Shown: positions 26,961 through 34,710 of the stretch, in pieces
How positions within the stretch are numbered: the stretch's first letter is position 1
Layout: each line of letters begins with the position of its first letter
Assembly (NCBI GenBank): GCA_030524705.1
Contig: JAUNGD010000018.1
Span: 1-58,422 of the forward strand
DNA length: 58,422 nt
From: Lachnospiraceae bacterium
Lineage (GTDB): Bacteria; Bacillota; Clostridia; Lachnospirales; Lachnospiraceae
Reading direction: 5' to 3'
Position numbers and translations under genes: made by a program
Notes under the pieces: generated by a model
What the model saw: only the letters and a program-made list of their open reading frames with translations
The model's database searches: none
Told to the model about the DNA's origin: nothing

Positions 26961-27656
26961 GTGGAAAAGAAGGCCTCTGTATTGATTATAGAAGACGACA
27001 GATACATCTCAAATTTTATTTGCATGAGTCTGAAGCAGGAGGGATACCGCTATCTGAAGGCAGCCACCGGAGAGGAGGCACTGCGTCTGTGCTATGAAGA
27101 AAATCCTGATGTTATTATTCTGGATCTGGGACTTCCAGACGTGGATGGGATTGAGGTGATCGAGCACATCCGAAGCCATTGCGAAAGGCCGATTATTGTA
27201 GTGTCAGCGAGGCAGGAGGAGAGTGAAAAGATCAAAGCTCTGGATATGGGAGCCGACGATTACGTGGTAAAGCCGTTTTATATGGGAGAGCTGCTGGCCC
27301 GGATCCGTGTGGCGATGCGAAAGTCAGAAAAGGCTGTCCAGATGGAGATGACGCAGACGTTTCAGCGGGATTATCTGAAAATTGATTTTATGAACCGCGC
27401 TGTGTATGTGGAGGAGAAAAAAATACATCTGACTCCCATAGAATATAAGCTGCTGGCGCTTCTTGTGGCCAACCGCGGCAAGGTGCTGACACACAATCAG
27501 ATCTTAAGCAGGATCTGGGGCAGCACGGAAAGCGGAGACGCCAACAGTCTGAGAGTATTTATGGCGACCTTGCGCCGGAAAATTGAAAAGGATACCACGA
27601 ATCCCCGTTTCATTGTAACGGAAGTGGGAGTAGGGTACCGCTTTGCGGAAAGATGA
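26961..27656 (+). CDS. OmpR/KdpE-family response regulator
   Basis: 231 aa from a GTG with AAAGGAGA 7 bases upstream; the earlier ATG codons lie in or just after the kinase gene without an RBS. The receiver has ED pair 11-12, phosphoacceptor Asp55 (IILDLGLPD), Ser/Thr in VVSAR and Lys in VVKPF. The C-terminal winged helix ends GVGYRFAER. It is paired with the kinase 37 bases upstream. DNA targets are unknown; no kdp operon follows, and 12 bases after the stop the opposing MATE gene ends. Confidence 0.93.
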   Translation: MEKKASVLIIEDDRYISNFICMSLKQEGYRYLKAATGEEALRLCYEENPDVIILDLGLPDVDGIEVIEHIRSHCERPIIVVSARQEESEKIKALDMGADDYVVKPFYMGELLARIRVAMRKSEKAVQMEMTQTFQRDYLKIDFMNRAVYVEEKKIHLTPIEYKLLALLVANRGKVLTHNQILSRIWGSTESGDANSLRVFMATLRRKIEKDTTNPRFIVTEVGVGYRFAER

Positions 27657-27668
27657 CAGCGTGACCGG

Positions 27669-29030
27669 CTATGCCTTCTGCCATTTGCCTCTGACATAGT
27701 GCAGCGAAAAGCAGATACCCCGGAACAGCCAGTCGATCTCCATGGCGATCCAGACTCCGAAGACGCCCCAGCTCAGGTACACGCCCAGCAGGAAGCTGAA
27801 TCCGATTCGGAAGATCCACATAGACAGGATTGACAGCACCATCGTGTATTTTACGTCGGAGGAAGCCCGCAGGACATTGGGCAGCGTGAAGGAAAGTGGC
27901 CAGATAGTGCTGGCGCCGACGGTATGCGCCAGCATGATTTTTGTGGTATAATCGGCGGCTTCCGGCGACAGATGGTACAGCCGGATCAGATACGGGAGCG
28001 CCAGAAGAACGATACAGCAGACTGCCAGGATCGCGGCGTATGTGATGGCCATCAGTTTTTTGGTATAGTAGCGTGCCTGTGTAAAATCGCTTGCCCCTGC
28101 GCACTGGGAGACTACGGTCAGTACGGCGAAGCCCATAGCTGTACCGGGAAGTATTTCAAACATGGCAATGTTGTTGCTGACAGCGTTTGCGGCGATGGAG
28201 GCCGTACCGAAGCTGGATACGATGCTGAGCACCAGGATTTTTCCGAGCTGGAACATACTATTTTCCAGGCCGTTCGGGATACCGATGCCCAGGATTTTTT
28301 TCAGGAGAGAAAAATCAAAGTGAAACGAAAACGGCAGCGGAATATGTACGGCCTTTTTCTGGTTTGTCAGCATTTTCAGGATCACGACGGCAGCGACAAT
28401 ACGGGAAACGAGGGTTGGGATCGCTGCGCCTGCAACGCCCATATTGAGTCCGAAGATAAGGATGGCGTTGCCCGCCAGGTTGATGCCGTTCATGACCAGG
28501 GACATATACATGGCGGTCTTGGAATCTCCCATAGAACGGAAAATTGCAGCTCCGGCATTGTACAGTGCGATGAACGGGATGGATGCGGTCACGATCAGAA
28601 GATAGGTGTTGCAGTTTGTCATGACCTCTTCGGTGATCTGCCCGAATACTACGTGCAGGATAAAGGGCTTGAACAGATAGGTGATCGCCATGACTGCGGT
28701 GGAAAATACGGCTGTAAAAAGAATAAGCTGATTGGCCGCCCGGCAGGCTACCTCCGGCTCCTTCCGGCCGATCTGCTGACCGCAGATGACAGCGCCTCCG
28801 GTGCCGAGGGCCGCGAACAGGTTGATCAGCAGGATGAAAATACTGTCTGCCAGAGAGACGGCGGAGACGGCGGATTCTCCCGCACTCGCCACCATGATGG
28901 AGTCCGCCATGCCTACGGTGATCGCCAGTACCTGCTCCAGGATCAGGGGAATGATCAGCTTCTTCAGGTCATTGTTGCTGAAAAAATAGCCGCTTGTATC
29001 CGTTTTTGATTTTTTGATGAAAGAACCCAT
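27669..29030 (-). CDS. MATE family efflux transporter
   Basis: 453 aa from the ATG with AAGAGGT upstream, 12 predicted TM helices in two similar halves, the normal length for MATE (NorM/DinF) exporters. Typical blocks are PLILEQVLAITVGMADSIMV, GTGGAVICGQQIGR and the second-half GIPNGLENSMFQLGK. The family exports cationic drugs or metabolites using Na+ or H+ gradients. Substrate unknown. It is convergent with the response regulator with no room for a separate terminator. Confidence 0.94.
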   Translation of the reverse strand: MGSFIKKSKTDTSGYFFSNNDLKKLIIPLILEQVLAITVGMADSIMVASAGESAVSAVSLADSIFILLINLFAALGTGGAVICGQQIGRKEPEVACRAANQLILFTAVFSTAVMAITYLFKPFILHVVFGQITEEVMTNCNTYLLIVTASIPFIALYNAGAAIFRSMGDSKTAMYMSLVMNGINLAGNAILIFGLNMGVAGAAIPTLVSRIVAAVVILKMLTNQKKAVHIPLPFSFHFDFSLLKKILGIGIPNGLENSMFQLGKILVLSIVSSFGTASIAANAVSNNIAMFEILPGTAMGFAVLTVVSQCAGASDFTQARYYTKKLMAITYAAILAVCCIVLLALPYLIRLYHLSPEAADYTTKIMLAHTVGASTIWPLSFTLPNVLRASSDVKYTMVLSILSMWIFRIGFSFLLGVYLSWGVFGVWIAMEIDWLFRGICFSLHYVRGKWQKA

Positions 29031-29141
29031 TTTAAAAACCTCTTTTATAAAATGAAAGAATAATTTATACCGCAATTTTTAATTATAATCCTTTTTACGG
29101 GAAAAACAAGAAGAGAATTTGATAGACGAGGAGAATACGCT

Positions 29142-29375
29142 ATGATAAACCCGATGAAAATGATGCAGTATAAGGAAATGGTAGAACGCTTCAAGAGAAG
29201 CCATGCGAAGGTGGAGCCTTTTTTTCGCGCTGCAATGAACAGCCTTCAGGAAGGCAGCATTATCGAGATGCGGGTGACGAATCCCAACGGACAGGAGCTG
29301 CGCTCCAACATTCGGGTGAATGCTGAGGACATGCAGCTCCTGAAAGAGATCAATGAATTTGGAAAAACACAGTAG
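29142..29375 (+). CDS. 77-aa hypothetical protein
   Basis: Start ATG with GAGGAG 10 bases upstream. It is basic at the N-terminus and then beta rich (IIEMRVTNPNGQELRSNIRV), ending in an amphipathic helix. There are no TM, signal or Cys motifs. The clear RBS, codon use like the neighbours and a TATAAT at 29084-29089 support a real gene. I do not recognise the family. Confidence 0.75.
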   Translation: MINPMKMMQYKEMVERFKRSHAKVEPFFRAAMNSLQEGSIIEMRVTNPNGQELRSNIRVNAEDMQLLKEINEFGKTQ

Positions 29376-29421
29376 CTGATGCGCTACGGGATTCCTGCCA
29401 TCCTGCAAAGCCTCTGCCATG

Positions 29422-30975
29422 CTACGGGATTCTTGTGGCCCATTCCTGGCAGTTCCATACCTCATTTACCACATCCCGGTAAAATTCCGGTTCATGGCAG
29501 ATCAGCAGGATCGTTCCCTTGTATTCCTGGAGGGCGCGTTTTAGCTCCGCTTTGGCCTCGACGTCCAGGTGATTCGTAGGCTCGTCCAGCAGCAGAATGT
29601 TTGTCTCCCGGTTCAGGATCTTGCAGAGGCGTACTTTTGCCTGCTCGCCGCCGCTCAATACCCGTACCTGGCTTTCGATGTGCTTTGTGGTGAGTCCGCA
29701 TTTTGCCAGGGCTGAGCGGACCTGATACTGGGTATAGGAGGGAAAGTCCTGCCAGATTTCTTCGATGCAGGTGGTGCTGTTGTCTGTGGAAGCCTCTTGC
29801 TCAAAGTATCCGATGTACTGATAGTCGCCCAGCTGCACGGAGCCAGAGTAGGGCGGGATCAGTCCCAGGATACTTTTCAGAAGCGTGGTTTTGCCGATGC
29901 CGTTGGCTCCGGTCAGAGCAACGCGCTGTCCGCGTTCCATGCGGATATTCAGAGGCTTTGAGAGCGGTTCGTCGTATCCGATGACGAGGTCGGAGGTCTC
30001 GAAAATCATCTTTCCCGAGGTGCGGGCCGTCAGGAAATGAAATTCCGGCTTCGGTTTTTCACGGGCCAGCTCGATTACATCCATTTTGTCCAGCTTTTTC
30101 TGTCTTGCCATGGCCATATTCCGGGTGGCTACCCGGGCCTTATTTCTGGCAACAAAATCCTTCAGCTCGTTGATTTCCTGCTGCTGGCGGTTGTAGGCCG
30201 CCTCAAGCTGGGATTTTTTCATTGCGTAGACCTCCTGGAATTTATCGTAATCTCCGGGATAGCGGTCCAGGGACTGGTTTTCCATGTGGTAGATCAGGTT
30301 GATGACGCTGTTCAAAAACGGAATATCGTGAGAAATCAGGATAAATGCGTTTTCGTATTCTGTCAGATAGCGTTTCAGCCATTCAATATGCTGTTCGTCC
30401 AGATAGTTGGTGGGCTCGTCCAGCAGAAGGATGTCCGGCTTTTCCAGCAGCAGCTTGGCCATCAGAACCTTGGTGCGCTGTCCGCCGGAGAGCTCGGTGA
30501 CGTCCCGCTCCAGACCAATATCGGAAAGACCCAGTGCCCGGGCGATCTCCTCCACCTTTGCGTCAATCATATAAAAATCATGCTGCTCCAGAAGCTCCTG
30601 GTATGTGCCGGTCTCCTCCAGCAGATATTCCATCTCCTCCGGGGAGGCCTCCCCCATTTTCTCAAACATCTGGTTCATGGTCTCTTCCATTTCGAAGAGA
30701 AATCCGAAGGCGGATTTCAGAACGTCCCGGATCGTCATGCCCTTTTCCAGAACGGCGTGCTGATCCAGGTAGCCCACCCGGACATTTTTGGCCCACTCAA
30801 CGGTACCCTCATCCGGCGTCAGCTTGCCGGTAATAATATTCATAAAGGTAGATTTTCCCTCTCCGTTGGCGCCGATCAGGCCGATGTGCTCCCCCTTCAG
30901 CAGGCGGAAAGAGACGTTATCGAAAATCGCCCGGTCGCCGAAACCGTGGCTCAGATTTTTTACATTTAAGATCAT
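29422..30975 (-). CDS. ABC-F family ATPase
   Basis: 517 aa, soluble, two ABC domains with no membrane domain. Domain 1: Walker A GANGEGKST (35-43), LSGGQRTK, LLLDEPTNYLD. Domain 2: GANGIGKTT, LSGGEQAK, LLLDEPTNHLD. A linker of about 80 helical residues lies between (QLEAAYNRQQQEINELKDF), the ribosome-probing P-site region of ABC-F. Members act on stalled ribosomes or protect them from antibiotics; this one's role is not decidable here. The RBS is AAGGAG. A 12-bp direct repeat (29383-29394 and 29421-29432) spans its stop codon. Confidence 0.94.
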   Translation of the reverse strand: MILNVKNLSHGFGDRAIFDNVSFRLLKGEHIGLIGANGEGKSTFMNIITGKLTPDEGTVEWAKNVRVGYLDQHAVLEKGMTIRDVLKSAFGFLFEMEETMNQMFEKMGEASPEEMEYLLEETGTYQELLEQHDFYMIDAKVEEIARALGLSDIGLERDVTELSGGQRTKVLMAKLLLEKPDILLLDEPTNYLDEQHIEWLKRYLTEYENAFILISHDIPFLNSVINLIYHMENQSLDRYPGDYDKFQEVYAMKKSQLEAAYNRQQQEINELKDFVARNKARVATRNMAMARQKKLDKMDVIELAREKPKPEFHFLTARTSGKMIFETSDLVIGYDEPLSKPLNIRMERGQRVALTGANGIGKTTLLKSILGLIPPYSGSVQLGDYQYIGYFEQEASTDNSTTCIEEIWQDFPSYTQYQVRSALAKCGLTTKHIESQVRVLSGGEQAKVRLCKILNRETNILLLDEPTNHLDVEAKAELKRALQEYKGTILLICHEPEFYRDVVNEVWNCQEWATRIP

Positions 30976-31051
30976 GGCTTCTCCTTTGCTTGCAGTACTT
31001 GCCGGAGCACAGTTTATTTGATAAAATGGCTCACAGGCGGATTCCTACAAG

Positions 31052-31081
31052 AGTATAATGGAAAAGGCCGGAGAATGTCAA
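31052..31081 (-). promoter_or_regulatory. promoter of the ABC-F gene
   Basis: On the minus strand a perfect TTGACA (31081-31076), 18-base spacer, TATACT (31057-31052), leaving a leader of about 70 bases. Confidence 0.75.
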
Positions 31082-31084
31082 ATT

Positions 31085-31180
31085 GATATTTGCAAGGGCC
31101 AGGTCTGCGATATTTGCAGAGGATAAATCCGTAATATTTGCAAAGGATAAGTCTGTGATATTTACAGAGGTCAGGTCTAC
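31085..31180. repeat. 24-bp tandem repeat, 4 copies
   Basis: Units start at 31085, 31109, 31133 and 31157, each beginning (g/a)ATATTT(g/a)CA and ending TCTG(c/t) or similar. The array lies directly upstream of the ABC-F promoter and before the GNAT gene. Its period is a multiple of 3 and it is stop-free on both strands (minus reading ANITDLSF-like octads), but no RBS or conserved start supports a protein. Confidence 0.85.
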
Positions 31181-31227
31181 AGCATGTATGGAATGGCAAA
31201 TTATGGGATATGGAACGGAGCTTTTAT

Positions 31228-31716
31228 ATGGAAGTAATGATACGACAGGCAAAAATGGAGGAGGCAAAGGAGCTGGCGGCCATCGAAGCGGCCTGCTTTC
31301 CGGCGGCGGAAGCGGCCTCCGAGCAGGAGATCAGCGAACGGATGCATGCATTTTTAGAAAACTTTCTGGTGGCGGAGCTGGATGGGAAAATCGTAGGATT
31401 TATAGACGGCGGGACGACGGATCAGCCGTATTTGCCGGACGAGCTGTACCACGATATAACGCTGCACAAGCCGGAGGGGGATTATCAGACGGTCTTCGGG
31501 CTAGACGTATTGCCAGAATACCGGCGCGGCGGGATTGCGGGACGGCTTTTGGACGGCCTGGTGCAGCTTTCCCGGGAGCAGGGCAAAAAGGGCGTGGTTC
31601 TGACCTGCAAGGAGCATTTGATTCATTATTATGAAAACCATGGCTTTGTGAAATACGGCCTGGCGGATTCCTGCCACGGAGGAGCAACGTGGTACGACAT
31701 GCGGAATCTGTTTTAA
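31228..31716 (+). CDS. GNAT family N-acetyltransferase
   Basis: 162 aa from the ATG with CGGAG 7 bases upstream; the ORF is open 6 codons further. The acetyl-CoA loop is RRGGIAGRLL at about residue 100, within the motif DVLPEYRRGG. ENHGF (motif B) follows about 30 residues later. The acceptor (amine, peptide or antibiotic) is unknown. It lies between the 24-bp array and the TPP riboswitch promoter. Confidence 0.88.
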   Translation: MEVMIRQAKMEEAKELAAIEAACFPAAEAASEQEISERMHAFLENFLVAELDGKIVGFIDGGTTDQPYLPDELYHDITLHKPEGDYQTVFGLDVLPEYRRGGIAGRLLDGLVQLSREQGKKGVVLTCKEHLIHYYENHGFVKYGLADSCHGGATWYDMRNLF

Positions 31717-31724
31717 AATTCCTC

Positions 31725-31753
31725 TTGTAGATGGAATGGGATTGTAGTATACT
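31725..31753 (+). promoter_or_regulatory. promoter of the TPP riboswitch-thiXYZ operon
   Basis: TTGTAG (31725-31730), 17-base spacer, TATACT (31748-31753); transcription would start at about 31760, exactly at the aptamer. Confidence 0.8.
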
Positions 31754-31760
31754 CAAATTT

Positions 31761-31855
31761 GAAAACGGGGAGGCTGCTGAGGCCTGAGAGTAAACCGAAC
31801 GGTTTTGACCCTTAGAACCTGATACAGATAATACTGGCGAAGGAAAATACGTTTC
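31761..31855 (+). ncRNA. TPP (thi-box) riboswitch
   Basis: The ordered thi-box blocks are present: GGGGAGGCTGCTGAGGCCTGAGA, ACCCTTAGAACCTGAT as TGACCCTTAGAACCTGAT, and GATAATACTGGCGAAGGAAA. P1 can form between GAAAACG (31761) and CGTTTC (31850-31855). Binding of thiamin pyrophosphate should shut off the downstream transporter. Confidence 0.97.
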
Positions 31856-31887
31856 AGAGGTGCGGGAGGACGCACGGTCTGTTTTTT
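31855..31887 (+). terminator. TPP riboswitch terminator 1
   Basis: CAGA..GTGCG pairs with CGCAC..TCTG (31855-31864 with 31871-31881), followed by six T (31882-31887). Confidence 0.6.
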
Positions 31888-31893
31888 GTTTTG

Positions 31894-31921
31894 ATGCCAG
31901 CATTATTGCCTGGCATTTTTT
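31894..31921 (+). terminator. TPP riboswitch terminator 2
   Basis: ATGCCAG (31894-31900) pairs with CTGGCAT (31910-31916), loop of nine bases, then a T-run. It gives a second termination point before thiX. Confidence 0.75.
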
Positions 31922-31990
31922 GTGTGCAGGAGAGAAATTGTCACGCGAAAACGTGAAAGCTCTTAAAAAACAGATAAGGAGCCTGATGAT

Positions 31991-32755
31991 ATGAAAAAGC
32001 TTTCAAATGCGGCGCCGGTGCTGGTGATCCTGGCGCTTCTGGCGATTTGGGAGATCGTGGTACAGCTCATGGGGATTCCGCTGTATGTGCTTCCGGCCCC
32101 CAGCGACATGATAAAAACCTTTGTGACGGAGCTTCCGGTGCTGCTGAGGCATGCCGGCGTGACGGTCATGGAGGCTCTGGCGGGAATGGGTATTTCCTTC
32201 GTGATAGGCATTGGGATCGGCGTTTTGATCGACGCGATGCCCACATTCAAAAAATGCATTTATCCGATCCTTGTGGTGACGCAGACCGTACCGGTGATCG
32301 TGCTTGCCCCTATCTTCATTATTTATATGGGGTTCGGATATGCGCCGAAGATACTGACGGTGGTGCTGATGTGCTTTTTTCCCATTGTGGTCAGCTTCAG
32401 CGACGGGCTGGGGGAGATGGATGCGGGGTATCTGAATCTTGTGCGTACTTACGGGGGTTCCCGGTTTCAATTGTACCGGATCGTCAAAATTCCTTCTGCG
32501 ATGATCTCGCTGCTGTCGGGGCTTAAGGTGGCCGCCACCTACAGCATCAGCGGAGCCGTCGTGGGAGAATGGATCGCTTCTCAGAGCGGGCTGGGCTATT
32601 ATCTGATCCGGGCCAAGAACGGCTATATGCTGGACAAGGTATTTGCCTGTGTCCTGATGATCATATTACTGAGCCTGATGATGAACGGGCTGGTAAAGCT
32701 TTTTGGATATGCGGTTTTGCCGTCTGCAAGAAAACGAAAGGAGAGTAGGCTATGA
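31991..32755 (+). CDS. thiX: thiamin-precursor ABC transporter permease
   Basis: 254 aa, six TM helices, BPD_transp_1 family (SsuC/ThiX type) with the EAA loop motif GLGEMDAGYLNLVRTYGGSR-like region. AAGGAG lies 9 bases before the ATG. It is the first gene after the TPP riboswitch; with the following NMT1-type binding protein it matches ThiXYZ, which imports hydroxymethyl- or formylamino-pyrimidine. The exact ligand is inferred. Confidence 0.88.
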   Translation: MKKLSNAAPVLVILALLAIWEIVVQLMGIPLYVLPAPSDMIKTFVTELPVLLRHAGVTVMEALAGMGISFVIGIGIGVLIDAMPTFKKCIYPILVVTQTVPVIVLAPIFIIYMGFGYAPKILTVVLMCFFPIVVSFSDGLGEMDAGYLNLVRTYGGSRFQLYRIVKIPSAMISLLSGLKVAATYSISGAVVGEWIASQSGLGYYLIRAKNGYMLDKVFACVLMIILLSLMMNGLVKLFGYAVLPSARKRKESRL

Positions 32756-33747
32756 AAAACGGATGGAAAAAGGGCGCGGCAGTCATGATGGCCGCGGCTG
32801 TGGCAATGAGTATGGGGGCCGCTGCCGGCGCGAAGGAGAGCGGCGGGCTCAAAAAAGTAACGGTGATTCTGGATTATGTGCCGAATACGAATCATACCGG
32901 AATGTATGTGGCTCTGGACAAGGGCTATTATGAGGAGGAGGGCCTCGACGTTGAGATCATAGAGCCCACGGACGGAGCCACGGCCACCCTGGTGGCGCAG
33001 CAGAAGGGAACCTTCGGGATCAGCTATCAGGAGGACGTGACGATTGCGCTGACCGCGGAGGATCCGCTGCCGGTCAAGGCGGTGGCGGCGGTTATTCAGC
33101 ACAATACCTCCGGCTTTGTCAGCCTGGCGGACAGCGGGATCGAATCTCCGGCGGATTTTGAGGGCAAGACGTATGCCGGATGGGGCGGCCCGGGAGAAGC
33201 TGCGGTGCTGGAGGCCTGCATGACCCAGGCGGGAGTTGATTTTTCGAAGCTCAATATGGTGATTTCCGACGGAAGCGGATTTGAAGCTCTGGGAAAAAGC
33301 TGCGACCTGATGTGGTTCTTTGAGGGATGGGACAGCGTAATTGCAGAAATGAACGGCTGCGAGCTGAACTATATGGAATGCCGCGAGCTGGACGAGCGCC
33401 TTGACTATTACACGCCGGTGATCATTGCCAGCGATGCGGTGTTGGAATCCGACCCAGAGATGGTTTCCGCCTTCCTGCGGGCAACGGAAAAGGGATACGC
33501 GGATACGATCGCGGATCCGGATGCTGCGGCGGAGATTCTTTCCTCCCATGCGCCGGATTACGACATCGAAATGCTGAAAATGTCCCAGGAATATCTGGCG
33601 GGCAAATTTATGGAGGATACGGAGGTATGGGGCATGATGAAGGATGAGGTATGGGACAATTACTCCTCCTTCCTTCAGGAATACGGCGTCATCGAAGAGG
33701 CTCTTCCGGCCTCCGAGTGTTATACAAATGAGTTTTTGCCGCAGTAG
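32752..33747 (+). CDS. thiY: thiamin-precursor ABC transporter substrate-binding protein (NMT1/THI5-like)
   Basis: 331 aa; the start overlaps the permease stop by 4 bases. Signal peptide (about 1-27) with signal peptidase I-like AAAGAKES and no lipobox Cys. The NMT1 domain opens VTVILDYVPNTNHTGMYVAL, the pyrimidine-binding block of ThiY, with DGATATLVAQQKG and FGISYQEDV. It captures the pyrimidine precursor outside the membrane. Like btuF it lacks the lipid anchor expected in a Gram-positive. Confidence 0.9.
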   Translation: MKNGWKKGAAVMMAAAVAMSMGAAAGAKESGGLKKVTVILDYVPNTNHTGMYVALDKGYYEEEGLDVEIIEPTDGATATLVAQQKGTFGISYQEDVTIALTAEDPLPVKAVAAVIQHNTSGFVSLADSGIESPADFEGKTYAGWGGPGEAAVLEACMTQAGVDFSKLNMVISDGSGFEALGKSCDLMWFFEGWDSVIAEMNGCELNYMECRELDERLDYYTPVIIASDAVLESDPEMVSAFLRATEKGYADTIADPDAAAEILSSHAPDYDIEMLKMSQEYLAGKFMEDTEVWGMMKDEVWDNYSSFLQEYGVIEEALPASECYTNEFLPQ

Positions 33748-33803
33748 AAAAATAAAAGCTGCAGCGCTAGTGAAAAAAATAAAAACAGCAGCGCTAGCCA
33801 AGA
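33748..33803 (+). repeat. short direct repeat between thiY and thiZ
   Basis: Two copies of an A-rich segment ending in GCAGCGCTAG follow each other in the 70-base gap. They separate two genes of one operon. Confidence 0.6.
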
Positions 33804-33817
33804 GATAGAGGTAATGT

Positions 33818-34549
33818 ATGAGACTGGATGTGAATAATCTGAATTTTTCCTACGCGGACAAGACGGTGCTGCGTGATCTTTCCTTCCGGGCGGAGGACGG
33901 GGAATTTATCAGTATTCTGGGCCCCTCCGGCTGCGGAAAATCCACGCTTCTGAATGTGCTGGCCGGGATCCTGCAGCCTCAAGGCGGCCAGGTCCTGATT
34001 GACGGGAAGGAGATACGGGGAGTCAGCGGCCAGTTTGCATACATGCCGCAGAATGACCTTTTGTTTCCCTGGAAGACAATTCTGGACAATGTGTGTCTGT
34101 ACGGAGAGATTCATCACAGGAAGGATGAGATGAAGGCGGAGGCAAAAGCGCAGATGGCCCGTTTTGGACTGGAGGGCTGCGAAAATAAGTATCCGGGAGA
34201 ACTGTCCGGGGGCATGCGGCAGCGGGCGGCATTTCTGCGGACGACGCTGTGCGACGCCGGGATTTTTCTGCTGGACGAGCCCTTCGGCGCGCTGGACGTC
34301 ATCACCCGGGGGGATATGCAGGACTGGCTGCGGGAGCTGTGCAGCAATCTGAAACGGACGATCCTTCTGGTGACTCATGATACGGACGAGGCGATCTACC
34401 TCTCCGACCGGATCTTGATTCTCGGGGAGCCGGGAGAGGGGATCCGGCAGGAAATTCGGATACAGGAGGGAAACCGCACCCGGGAATGGCTGTACGAGCA
34501 GGGCGGTCTCAGGGCGCGTATTCACAGGATTATCAAGCAAAACGGCTGA
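33818..34549 (+). CDS. thiZ: thiamin-precursor ABC transporter ATP-binding protein
   Basis: 243 aa. Walker A GPSGCGKST (35-43), signature LSGGMRQR (about 128-135), Walker B IFLLDEPFGALD, H loop LLVTHDTDEA; the SsuB/ThiZ/TauB type. Upstream GAGG fits the ATG. It completes the importer and is under the same TPP riboswitch; the neighbouring repeats leave a 70-base gap from thiY. Confidence 0.9.
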   Translation: MRLDVNNLNFSYADKTVLRDLSFRAEDGEFISILGPSGCGKSTLLNVLAGILQPQGGQVLIDGKEIRGVSGQFAYMPQNDLLFPWKTILDNVCLYGEIHHRKDEMKAEAKAQMARFGLEGCENKYPGELSGGMRQRAAFLRTTLCDAGIFLLDEPFGALDVITRGDMQDWLRELCSNLKRTILLVTHDTDEAIYLSDRILILGEPGEGIRQEIRIQEGNRTREWLYEQGGLRARIHRIIKQNG

Positions 34550-34573
34550 AAAATAAAATCTTTCTAAAGCCTA

Positions 34574-34601
34574 TTGACTTATTCGGATTTTGTAATAGAA
34601 T
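34574..34601 (+). promoter_or_regulatory. promoter upstream of lon
   Basis: TTGACT (34574-34579), 16-base spacer, TAGAAT (34596-34601). Transcription would start about 34608, some 100 bases before lon. Confidence 0.65.
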
Positions 34602-34613
34602 GAGACTAGGAAT

Positions 34614-34658
34614 AGCAGTTTGAAAGGATAAATCTGGAATTTCGAACTGTTATTTTTT
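34614..34658 (+). terminator. leader terminator/attenuator hairpin of lon
   Basis: AGCAGTTTGAAA (34614-34625) pairs with TTTCGAACTGTT (34640-34651, two G-U pairs), followed by T6 at 34653-34658. It lies after the promoter and before the CIRCE operator, so read-through is needed for lon. It may alternatively end the thiXYZ transcript. Confidence 0.65.
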
Positions 34659-34667
34659 ACAAAGCAA

Positions 34668-34694
34668 TTAGCACTCGACCTGAATGAGTGCTGA
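34668..34694 (+). promoter_or_regulatory. CIRCE operator (HrcA binding site)
   Basis: TTAGCACTC-N9-GAGTGCTGA, 8 of 9 bases in the second arm match the consensus inverted repeat TTAGCACTC-N9-GAGTGCTAA. It lies 17 bases before the lon start, next to the RBS. CIRCE is the HrcA heat-shock operator. Confidence 0.93.
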
Positions 34695-34710
34695 CAGAAG
34701 AGGTGATGTT

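Noticed and set aside
27924-29009. Plus-strand ORF of 361 codons opposite the MATE gene
   Set aside because: Shadow frame; no RBS and Asp/His/Gly-rich composition typical of antisense translation.
30037-30969. Plus-strand ORF of 310 codons opposite the ABC-F gene
   Set aside because: Antisense to a gene with two intact ABC domains.
31031-31267. Minus-strand peptide reading ANITDLSF octads, pentapeptide-repeat-like
   Set aside because: Only four units, no RBS or start context, and the octad period does not match the five-residue pentapeptide family.
31083-31634. Plus ORF through the 24-bp array and into the GNAT gene in another frame
   Set aside because: It reads out of frame with the GNAT motifs and has no RBS; the open frame results from the 3n repeat period.
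32623-33801. Long minus-strand ORF (392 codons) opposite thiY
   Set aside because: It is the shadow of the GC-rich third-codon frame of thiY; no RBS, no domain, and the plus strand gene is convincing.
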